From Deltaproteobacteria bacterium RIFCSPLOWO2_02_56_12 (GTDB taxonomy: Bacteria; Desulfobacterota; Binatia; UBA9968): a DNA stretch of 11,966 nt. The notes under the pieces were generated by a model, which searched no databases, was not told the DNA's origin, and worked only from the letters and a program-made list of their open reading frames with translations. Made by a program: the position numbers and the translations under genes. The DNA lies in the NCBI GenBank assembly GCA_001799045.1, contig MGRY01000196.1, forward strand, positions 449 through 12,414, given 5' to 3'. Shown here piece after piece: positions 5,976 to 11,966 of the stretch (position 1 is the stretch's first letter; every line of letters starts with the position of its first letter).

Positions 5976-8900
5976 ATGATTCTCGCCACTCTTTTTATCT
6001 GTTTTTTCCTCTCCGGCTCGGCCGCGCTGCTTTACGAGGTAGTGTGGATGCGGATGCTGACGCAGATTTTTGGCAGCTCCGCTTACGCTATCGCCACGCT
6101 GCTCGCCGCATTCATGGCCGGTCTGGCTTTAGGGAGCTACATCTTCGGTCGCCTGGCCAACAGCGCAAGAAATCTTCTGCGCCTCTATGGAATCTTGGAA
6201 TTGGGGATTGGCATCTACGGTCTCCTCGTGCCGGTTCTCTTCAGGAGCGCCAGGGGAGTCTATATTCCCCTCTTCTGGCTCTACGATTCATACCCGACGA
6301 CCTTCAACCTCTTGCTTTTTCTCCTCTCCTTCGTACTGCTGATCTTTCCCACTTTTCTCATGGGCGCCACTCTCCCCGTCCTCAGTCGATTCTTTGTCCG
6401 CAGTTTCAGCCATCTGGGCCAGCGGATAGCGGATCTCTACGCCACCAACACTTTGGGGGCCGTGCTGGGGTGCGCCCTGACCGGCTATTATCTTATCCCC
6501 GCCCTGGGGATGAGCCGGACCGTACATGCCGCCGCCATGATGAACCTGGTTATCGCGCTGCTAATTTTCGTCGTCGATGGGATGCGCGGGAATCAGGTCG
6601 AGGAACCTTTTGCGCCGATGACCCCGGCGGAAGAAAGCGGCGAGGGGCCGGCGCGTTCGCGAATGGAGTGGCTGCTGCTCCTGTCAATTTCTCTTTCCGG
6701 CGCCGCGGCGATGATCTATGAGAACGCCTGGACCCACGCGCTGATACTAGTCATCGGCGGCTCGGTTTATTCCTTTACCACCATGCTGCTCACGTTTCTG
6801 ACCGGCCTCGCCCTGGGAGGGTATCTTTACGCAAGGCTGTTCGGGAAACGGGAGGCGCAAGTTATCTTTTTCGGTCTGGTTGAACTGGGAGTGGGGATCG
6901 CGGCGCTTGCAACCATCCCCCTATTTGAGAAATTGCCGCTGATCTTTCTTCGCCTTCATCAAGGTTTCGGAGACTCGTTTCCCCTTTTTCTCGCCATACA
7001 AGTCGTGCTCTCATTTGCCGTGATGTTTCTTCCGACGCTCCTCCTCGGGATGACCTTTCCCATGGTGGTTTGTCTTTTCACCCAGAGTCTGTACCGAGTC
7101 GGCAGCAGCGTCGGGACCACCTATGCCTGCAACACCCTGGGGGCTATCGTGGGAGCCTTCGTCGGCGGATTCATTTTTCTCCCGCTCTTCGGCATCCAGG
7201 TCAGCATCGTCATCGGCGCCCTTTTGAACCTGTCGGTTGGATGGCTATTGTTGATCGCCGACCCCCATCCGGGACGCCGATATCGCCTGATCATGGGAGG
7301 AACAGTGGCGGCAGCTTTGGCTCTCCTGGCCCTGCGTTTCCCTTTTTGGGACCGCTCGATTCTTACCAGCGGGGTAACCGTCTATGCCGACAGCTTTAAG
7401 AGCCTCCCCACGGACTCGCTGCGCCTGGAGGAGATGCGCAAAGACAAGATCCTCTATTACCGGGAAGGGTTGACCGCGACCATCAGCGTGCATCGACTCA
7501 GCAAGGACTATCTCTACTTAAAAACCAACGGCAAGATCGACGGCTCTCACGGGGATGCCTTCACCATGCTCATGACCGGGTATCTGCCCATGCTCCTCCG
7601 TCCGCAGGCGGAGCAGGTCGCCGTCATCGGACTGGGAACAGGAATGACCGTCAAGGCCGTCGGATCTTTTCCGGTGAAAAAAATCGAGGTTCTCGAGATC
7701 GAGCCGGCCATGGCCGAGGCGGCGGCTTTTTTCCAGGAACAGAACGGCAAGATTCTCGAGGATCCGAGGGTGCGCATGATCCCGACAGACGGACGGAATT
7801 ACATCATGGCCGCTCCCCGTCTCTACGACCTTATTATCTCCGAACCTTCCAACCCCTGGATCGCGGGCGTCGCGAGCCTCTTCAGCAGGGAATTTTACAC
7901 GGTAGCTAAAGGGAAACTCAAAACGAACGGCATTCTCGCCCAGTGGATTCACTATTACTCCATGTCGCCGGACGATTTCCGAATGGTGCTCAGGACGTTC
8001 GCGGAGTCCTTCCCCCAAGTCACGATGTGGAATATGCAGGAAAGCGATTTTCTTTTGATCGGCAGCCTGCAGGAGCAGAGATTTGATTATCCCCTGCTGA
8101 GCAAGATTTTCAAAGAAAACCGCACCCTGCGGCAGGACTTTAAAGAACTGGGGCTCTCTGACGTCGATTCCGTGCTGGGGCTCTATCGAATGGGAAGAAA
8201 GGAGCTCTTGGAATTCGCCGCAGGGGCCGATCTCAACACCGACGATAACGCCAGGCTCGAGTTTTCCGCGCCTCGAAGCCTGGGAAAAAGCACAACCGAT
8301 TTAAACCGCAGGCTCATGGGTCCATTCGTGACCGATCCCCCGTGGAAGCCCGACGCCCGGCGAGTCTCCCCGGCGCAACATCGCTACTACCTCAGTCAGG
8401 CCTTTAAGGCGAGCGGCTGGCATGACCGGGCCCTCAAGGAGGTAGAGCAGGCGATAAGCCTGGAGCCGCGCAATGCCGATTATCATCTCCTGCGCGCCCA
8501 AATCCTCATCGCTCAGGACAAAACCGCTGAGGCGGCCCAAGCGGCCGAGAAGGCGCTGGAATATGGGCCGCACAAAGCCAAAGCGGTTCTGGCGTTAGCG
8601 GAGGATCTCTACACCCAGCAGGCAAAGAAGATTTACCTGCGGATTGTGAACTCAGGGGCTAAAGAGATCCTGCCGTACGTCGGGCTGGGCGTCATTGCGC
8701 TCCGCCAGAAAGAATTTGCCGAGGCACAGCGTTGGTTGGAACAGGCGGCAAAAATTCAGCCCAAACATCCGGCAGTCCTTTTAGCCCTGGGAAGGCTCGA
8801 GCTGGCTAAGGGGAACTACGCCCGGACCGTGACCTTTCTTGAAGAATCCAGGGAGGGCGGTGAAGAATCCGCTGTGCTTTACAGCGAATTAGGCGAAGCC

Positions 8901-9119
8901 TACAGCCGGCTAAAGCAGTGGAAAAAGGCCGCCTCCGCTTTGGAGCGGGCCTTACAGCGCCAGCACCGAAACACCGGGTGGCGTCTGCTGCAGGCCAAAG
9001 CGCTCGGGCAACTGGGGAGGACCAAGGAGGCGGAGATAAAATATCGCGAGGTGTTGGCTATCGATCCGAGCAGCAGCCAGGCGTGGAAGGGACTCAAGTC
9101 CCTGGGAGAGAAGTACTGA
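5976..9119 (+). CDS. Membrane-anchored spermidine-synthase-like protein with C-terminal TPRs
   Basis: A 1047-residue protein in three parts. Residues 1-430 are polytopic membrane sequence made of two homologous halves: about 12-60 matches 240-288 (LSG.AA..YE..W and GLALG.Y), and 124-178 matches 352-406 (PT.L.G.T.P and CNTLGA/TNTLGA), an offset of 228 residues. Residues about 460-770 resemble a spermidine-synthase/SAM-type Rossmann domain, with VIGLGTGMTVKAV (550-562), acidic EIEP (574-577) and ISEPSNPWIAG (621-631). Residues about 800-1045 hold roughly six or seven TPR-like helical pairs. The spermidine-synthase DSSDP-type motif carrying the catalytic Asp is replaced by SEPSNPW, so classical polyamine synthesis is doubtful; aminopropyl or methyl transfer to another substrate is possible. 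The ATG lies 4 bp after the CopD-like stop. Similar fused membrane/SpeE-like proteins are usually of unknown function. Confidence 0.88.
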   Translation: MILATLFICFFLSGSAALLYEVVWMRMLTQIFGSSAYAIATLLAAFMAGLALGSYIFGRLANSARNLLRLYGILELGIGIYGLLVPVLFRSARGVYIPLFWLYDSYPTTFNLLLFLLSFVLLIFPTFLMGATLPVLSRFFVRSFSHLGQRIADLYATNTLGAVLGCALTGYYLIPALGMSRTVHAAAMMNLVIALLIFVVDGMRGNQVEEPFAPMTPAEESGEGPARSRMEWLLLLSISLSGAAAMIYENAWTHALILVIGGSVYSFTTMLLTFLTGLALGGYLYARLFGKREAQVIFFGLVELGVGIAALATIPLFEKLPLIFLRLHQGFGDSFPLFLAIQVVLSFAVMFLPTLLLGMTFPMVVCLFTQSLYRVGSSVGTTYACNTLGAIVGAFVGGFIFLPLFGIQVSIVIGALLNLSVGWLLLIADPHPGRRYRLIMGGTVAAALALLALRFPFWDRSILTSGVTVYADSFKSLPTDSLRLEEMRKDKILYYREGLTATISVHRLSKDYLYLKTNGKIDGSHGDAFTMLMTGYLPMLLRPQAEQVAVIGLGTGMTVKAVGSFPVKKIEVLEIEPAMAEAAAFFQEQNGKILEDPRVRMIPTDGRNYIMAAPRLYDLIISEPSNPWIAGVASLFSREFYTVAKGKLKTNGILAQWIHYYSMSPDDFRMVLRTFAESFPQVTMWNMQESDFLLIGSLQEQRFDYPLLSKIFKENRTLRQDFKELGLSDVDSVLGLYRMGRKELLEFAAGADLNTDDNARLEFSAPRSLGKSTTDLNRRLMGPFVTDPPWKPDARRVSPAQHRYYLSQAFKASGWHDRALKEVEQAISLEPRNADYHLLRAQILIAQDKTAEAAQAAEKALEYGPHKAKAVLALAEDLYTQQAKKIYLRIVNSGAKEILPYVGLGVIALRQKEFAEAQRWLEQAAKIQPKHPAVLLALGRLELAKGNYARTVTFLEESREGGEESAVLYSELGEAYSRLKQWKKAASALERALQRQHRNTGWRLLQAKALGQLGRTKEAEIKYREVLAIDPSSSQAWKGLKSLGEKY

Positions 9120-9129
9120 TTCTTCTCTA

Positions 9130-9158
9130 TTGACAATCTCTGAAGGGTTCATTATGAA
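9130..9158 (+). promoter_or_regulatory. Candidate promoter for the small Cys-rich protein gene
   Basis: A perfect -35 hexamer TTGACA (9130-9135) is followed, after 17 nt, by TATGAA (9153-9158; 4/6). Transcription would start near 9165, upstream of the preferred ATG at 9250. It begins 10 bp after the previous stop. It competes with reading this stretch as coding from an ATG at 9154. Confidence 0.35.
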
Positions 9159-9178
9159 CTATCAAAGCCGGGAAGCAA

Positions 9179-9197
9179 AAAAGCCTCGCCGGCTTTT
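9179..9197 (+). terminator. Possible intrinsic terminator after the ferredoxin/CopD/SpeE-like operon
   Basis: AAAAGCC (9179-9185), loop TCGCC and GGCTTTT (9191-9197) make a 7-bp hairpin with A-rich and T-rich arms, followed by GTATT. An alternative longer-loop stem pairs AAAGCCGG (9164-9171) with CCGGCTTT (9189-9196). It lies 60-78 bp after the stop at 9119. The T run is short and belongs mostly to the stem, so termination may be weak. If transcription begins near 9165, the hairpin would instead sit in the leader of the next gene. Confidence 0.4.
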
Positions 9198-9249
9198 GTA
9201 TTGGAAAAATCCTTCCAGGGAATCCTCATCCAAACAAAGAGGGGAAAAA

Positions 9250-9609
9250 ATGCCAAGGACCAAAAAGAAATACGCAGGACGTCCGAGGAAGGAAAGGAGT
9301 CGCAGCTTCCTCGACGATCCCAACCACGAAGAGGCAGACGATCAGGATCTTCCCAGCGATGAGGCTGGCAGGCTCAAGGTCAAGAGAAACTACGAAGAGC
9401 TTCTGGGCATTCGGGTAGAGAAACTTAAAGGCCGGGTGCTCAATCGGGAAAAAATCAACAAAAACATCGACGGCGTTTATTTCATCTGCGTGGAATGCAA
9501 GAAAATATGCCACAATCTCGACGAGGGACTCGTCGAAGATCCGCAGACTCAGCTCAACCTCTGCAGCGCGTGCGCCAAAGCAAAGGGCATAAAAGGGACG
9601 GCAGCCTAG
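9250..9609 (+). CDS. Small protein with AT-hook-like basic N-terminus and Cys-rich zinc-binding-like C-terminus
   Basis: A 119-residue protein of unrecognised family. Residues 1-18 are strongly basic and contain AGRPRKERSR, which resembles the GRP core of an AT-hook. Residues 21-40 are acidic. Residues about 42-70 are charged and probably helical. The C-terminus has C80-x2-C83, C87-H88 and C105-x2-C108, an arrangement able to bind one zinc ion. ATG 9250 is preferred because GAGGGG lies 5 nt upstream and the basic segment then forms the exact N-terminus. An in-frame ATG at 9154 with GAAGGG 6 nt upstream is a real alternative, but would place the hairpin at 9179-9197 inside the gene. A nucleic-acid-binding or regulatory role is inferred from composition. 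The stop codon overlaps that of the convergent RluA-family gene. Confidence 0.75.
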   Translation: MPRTKKKYAGRPRKERSRSFLDDPNHEEADDQDLPSDEAGRLKVKRNYEELLGIRVEKLKGRVLNREKINKNIDGVYFICVECKKICHNLDEGLVEDPQTQLNLCSACAKAKGIKGTAA

Positions 9610-10583
9610 AGGCGTATTTTTAAGCGCTCCAGGACCTTTCTTAAAGCTTCCGGCAAAGGGCTCGTGACCGCGACTTCCAGGCCGCTCTTCGGGTGGCGGA
9701 AACCCAGATAAAAAGCATGTAAAAACTGGCGCCCGAGGCCGAAGGGATCGGGGCGATGCTTGCCGTAGAGGGGATCGCCGACCAGCGGGTGCCCAAAGGC
9801 TTCCAGGTGGGCCCGGATTTGATGGGTGACGCCGGTGTCGATGCCAACTTCGAGAAGAGTGAGCCCTCGAGACGAACTTAGGGCCTTGAGGCGCGTCAAT
9901 GCCCTCCAGCTGCGCGCGCGAGTTTTCTTTCCTTCTTCCGTCTTCACCGTTGTCATCTTTTTCCGCTCTCCCGGAGCGTGGGCGAGAGGAGAAGCCAGGA
10001 CCTCTTCCCGCTTTACCTTGCCCCAAACCAATGCCCAGTATTTTTTTTTGATCTCGCCGCGACGGAACTGGGAGCGGAGATCCTCAAAGGAATCCTGGTC
10101 TTTGGCCACCAGCACGAGACCTGAAGTGTCCCGGTCCAGCCGATGGAGCAAACCCGGTTCCCATCGGCTCTTTCCCACATGACAAAGGGATGGACGGGTA
10201 GCAGCCAGAAAATTCGCCAGGGAATTTCTTTCTCTTCCGGAAAATCCGTGCGTCGCCATCCCCGCCGGCTTGTCCACAACCAGGAGAGATTCGTCTTCGT
10301 AAACCACGGGAAGCTCAAGATGCCATGCGGGCAGCGGAGCCGGCGCCAACAAGTGCTGCGGGCCCTTAAAAGAGAGAACCTCGCCGCCAAATAGTTTGTC
10401 CCCCTTCTTGCCGGGGCGGTCATTGACCCAAAAAACCCTCTCGCCGATCGCCCTCTGCGCCTCCCTCGAAGAGAGGTACGGTAAACAGCGCCGCACAAAG
10501 GCATCGAGCCGAATGGCGCGTTGGCCGGAGGGAACGATCCATTGGAGCGCCTTGGACTCTTGATCCGACGGCATACCTCTCAT
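9606..10583 (-). CDS. RluA-family pseudouridine synthase
   Basis: A 325-residue enzyme that isomerises specific uridines in rRNA or tRNA to pseudouridine. An S4-like RNA-binding region occupies about 22-72 (RLDAFVRRCLPYLSSREAQR). The catalytic motif is HRLDRDTSGL (147-156) with catalytic Asp150. Further family signatures are TGVTHQIRAHL (250-260), HPLVGDPLYG (265-274) and LHAFYLGFRHP (288-298). The length is normal for RluC/RluD-type enzymes; the exact target uridine cannot be deduced, so no symbol is given. ATG 10583 is chosen because AGAAAGAG lies upstream at a workable distance, whereas the in-frame ATG at 10574 has AGAGGT directly abutting it. A run of nine A on the coding strand (10041-10049) encodes the KKK before Tyr182. 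Its 3' end overlaps the small Cys-rich gene by 4 bp in convergent orientation. Confidence 0.95.
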   Translation of the reverse strand: MRGMPSDQESKALQWIVPSGQRAIRLDAFVRRCLPYLSSREAQRAIGERVFWVNDRPGKKGDKLFGGEVLSFKGPQHLLAPAPLPAWHLELPVVYEDESLLVVDKPAGMATHGFSGRERNSLANFLAATRPSLCHVGKSRWEPGLLHRLDRDTSGLVLVAKDQDSFEDLRSQFRRGEIKKKYWALVWGKVKREEVLASPLAHAPGERKKMTTVKTEEGKKTRARSWRALTRLKALSSSRGLTLLEVGIDTGVTHQIRAHLEAFGHPLVGDPLYGKHRPDPFGLGRQFLHAFYLGFRHPKSGLEVAVTSPLPEALRKVLERLKIRL

Positions 10584-10585
10584 AG

Positions 10586-10591
10586 TATAAT
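10586..10591 (+). promoter_or_regulatory. Consensus -10 element upstream of the mannose-1-phosphate guanylyltransferase gene
   Basis: A perfect TATAAT lies 25 bp before the ATG at 10616, in the 32 bp gap between divergent genes. No good -35 is found at 16-18 nt; the nearest, TTGATC at 10560-10565, is 20 nt away. A start near 10598 would leave a leader of about 18 nt including AAAGG. It is only a partial promoter match. Confidence 0.3.
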
Positions 10592-10615
10592 ACTCTTTCT
10601 AAGAAAGGCGACAGG

Positions 10616-11731
10616 ATGAAACATCAGAGCTATGCCGTGATTATGGCGGGGGGCAGGGGGACGCGCTTCTGGCCCCTCAGCCGGCCCCATCACCCCAAAC
10701 AACTCCTCAAGATCTTGAGCCAAAAAAGCCTGCTGCGGGAGTCCGTGGATCGAGCCCTTCCACTTTTTGGCCCCAAGCACACGCTGGTGGTGACAGTCGC
10801 GGAACATTACCGTGCCGTTCGCGAAGAGCTTCGCATCTTGCCCAAAACCAATTTTATCGTAGAACCCCAGGGAAACAACACCGCCCCCTGTATCGGCCTT
10901 GCAGCGGCGGAGCTGGCGCGAAGAGACCCTGACGCCATTATGACCATTCTTCCAGCCGACCATTGGGTCTCCAATCCCAACTCTTTCTTGCGCACGGTCA
11001 AGAGCGCCGTCCGGCTGGCACGGGAACACGATGCCCTAGTCACTATCGGTATGCGGCCCACTTATCCAGAGACAGGCTACGGCTATATCCTGAAGGGGGG
11101 GAAAATCAAGGGAACCGGAGGTGCGCCTTTTTATCGGGTCAAGGGATTCAAGGAGAAACCTAACGCAAGAATGGCCGGCCGGTTGATGCGCCGGGGATCC
11201 TTGTGGAACAGCGGAATCTTCGTTTGGAAAGTCTCGACTATTTTAGCAATGCTCAGCCGCTTCTCCCCCGCCATCTCTCACGGCCTTCAGAGGATCCAAG
11301 AAGCGGCACGCGGGCGAGGGCTGGCCAATCCGCCTCCCTCGATCCAAGCCGTCCTCAGAAGGGAATATCGCAAGATGCCCAACATCTCGATCGACTACGC
11401 GGTGCTGGAGAAGGCCGGCTCCGAAGGGAGGGTATTGACCCTGGAGGCGAATTTTGGTTGGAGCGATGTCGGAAATTGGGCGGCGGTCCACCGCATGCTC
11501 CCCCAGGACCGGAGCGGTAATGCCGGAATAGGCAAATGGCTGGGGGTCCAATCCAAAGAGTGCCTGGTTTACTCGCCCGATCGTCTGGTCGCGCTCCTGG
11601 GAGTGCGGGGAATCGTTGTTGTGGACACGGCGGACGCCCTGCTGGTCGCGGACATCAAACGTTCCCAGGAGGTGAAGGATCTGGTCGAGGAGCTAAAACG
11701 GAAAGGCTACGGCCGCTATACCGTCAGATAA
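10616..11731 (+). CDS. manC: Mannose-1-phosphate guanylyltransferase (GDP-mannose pyrophosphorylase), single-domain
   Basis: A 371-residue enzyme that makes GDP-mannose from GTP and mannose-1-phosphate in the cytoplasm, for lipopolysaccharide, exopolysaccharide or GDP-fucose/rhamnose pathways. The nucleotidyltransferase domain shows AGGRGTRFWPLSR followed by PKQ (11-29), EPQGNNTAPCIGLAA (83-97), LPADH (112-116), GYGYI (154-158), FKEKP (178-182), WNSGIFVWK (197-205), SIDYAVLEK (258-266) and GWSDVGNW (281-288). A short beta-helix-like tail follows. The C-terminal cupin phosphomannose isomerase domain of the bifunctional enzymes is absent; those are about 470-480 residues long. AAAGG lies about 8 nt before the ATG. 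It is divergent from the RluA-family gene and has no polysaccharide genes next to it in view, so its pathway cannot be assigned. A recombinase remnant begins 20 bp downstream. Confidence 0.95.
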   Translation: MKHQSYAVIMAGGRGTRFWPLSRPHHPKQLLKILSQKSLLRESVDRALPLFGPKHTLVVTVAEHYRAVREELRILPKTNFIVEPQGNNTAPCIGLAAAELARRDPDAIMTILPADHWVSNPNSFLRTVKSAVRLAREHDALVTIGMRPTYPETGYGYILKGGKIKGTGGAPFYRVKGFKEKPNARMAGRLMRRGSLWNSGIFVWKVSTILAMLSRFSPAISHGLQRIQEAARGRGLANPPPSIQAVLRREYRKMPNISIDYAVLEKAGSEGRVLTLEANFGWSDVGNWAAVHRMLPQDRSGNAGIGKWLGVQSKECLVYSPDRLVALLGVRGIVVVDTADALLVADIKRSQEVKDLVEELKRKGYGRYTVR

Positions 11732-11751
11732 GCTATTTTCAAACAAATTAT

Positions 11752-11943
11752 CGGAGTTCCTGCAACGTCCGAATATTCGAGGATGGCTACGACATCAGGA
11801 CCGTCCAGGAACTGCTCGGGCACACCGATGTCAGTACGACCATGATTTACACCCACGTCTTGAACCGTGGCGGACGGGGAGTGAATAGCCCCGCTGATCG
11901 GCTACGATGGTTTGATCTTGAACTGAGTAAGCGCTGCATATGA
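11752..11943 (+). pseudogene. C-terminal remnant of an integron-type tyrosine recombinase
   Basis: The frame from 11752 to the TGA at 11941-11943 gives 63 residues. Residues 10-51 match the C-terminal end of IntI/XerD-like recombinases: EDGYDIRTVQELLGH, then DVSTTMIYTHV with the probable nucleophile Tyr33 and the LGH histidine (His24), then LNRGGRGVNSPADRL, which is typical of integron-type integrases. The upstream HxLRHSFATHLL box is unrecognisable (RSSCNVRIF in its place), and the catalytic Arg and Lys regions and the N-terminal SAM-like domain are missing; the DNA before 11752 belongs to the guanylyltransferase gene in another frame. There is no local start codon, so it cannot encode a working recombinase. 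An extra 12-residue tail after SPADRL may reflect loss of the original stop. Nothing recognisable occurs in 11944-11966. Confidence 0.8.
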
Positions 11944-11966
11944 CCTCCGTGTGCTGTCAAGGGGTG

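Noticed and set aside
9226..10026. Minus-strand open frame of 266 codons
   Set aside because: It covers the RluA-family coding sequence in another frame and the small Cys-rich gene in antisense. The RluA catalytic motifs fix the true frame, and this one shows low-complexity Arg/Pro/Gly sequence.
11095..11101. Run of seven G in the guanylyltransferase gene as a phase-variation tract
   Set aside because: Seven bases is short for phase variation, the gene is intact, and the run simply encodes Gly-Gly after Lys in a GC-rich gene.
11536..11943. A 135-residue protein starting inside the guanylyltransferase gene
   Set aside because: Its first 70 residues are an out-of-frame reading of the guanylyltransferase end; only the portion after about 11752 matches a recombinase.

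Overview
The window (11,966 bp, GC-rich, densely coded) looks like the chromosome of an environmental Gram-negative bacterium. A SPOR-domain ExeA-like ATPase, a type IV pilus/type II secretion assembly ATPase, a YfhL-type double-cluster ferredoxin and a membrane-anchored spermidine-synthase-like/TPR protein would suit a deltaproteobacterium-like or NC10-like lineage. That placement is a low-confidence inference; no rRNA or other phylogenetic marker is present.

Region 1 (about 1-4359, minus strand) reads right to left: coiled-coil protein A (3511-4359), an ExeA/MshM-like AAA+ ATPase with one membrane helix and a SPOR domain (2361-3503), coiled-coil protein B (1567-2253), and a GAF-domain PilB/MshE-type ATPase that runs off the left edge (1-1531). 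The last gene is the most easily missed, because its reading frame is open to the edge. The order ExeA-like, accessory protein, PilB-like matches mshM-mshN-mshE of MSHA pilus loci. Here the MshN slot holds a coiled-coil protein, and a paralogue of it lies on the other side of the ExeA-like gene. This is the best candidate in the window for an under-described system, namely an envelope-spanning pilus or secretion module with a duplicated coiled-coil component.

Region 2 (4529-9119, plus strand) is divergent from region 1 across a 169 bp gap with a plausible promoter on each strand. It is a tight three-gene run: a YfhL-like ferredoxin fused through a Pro/Ala linker to a zinc ribbon and a charged helix; a four-helix CopD-like membrane protein; and a 1047-residue protein with two homologous membrane halves, a spermidine-synthase-like Rossmann domain and C-terminal TPRs.

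Region 3 (9250-9609, plus) encodes a small protein with a basic AT-hook-like N-terminus and a Cys-rich C-terminus. Its stop codon shares a CTAG palindrome with the stop of a convergent RluA-family pseudouridine synthase (9606-10583, minus).

Region 4 (10616-11731, plus) is a single-domain mannose-1-phosphate guanylyltransferase, divergent from the RluA gene with only 32 bp between them. It is followed after 20 bp by the C-terminal stub of an integron-type tyrosine recombinase (11752-11943), a sign of past mobile-element activity at this edge. No tRNA, rRNA, CRISPR array or intact insertion sequence was recognised.
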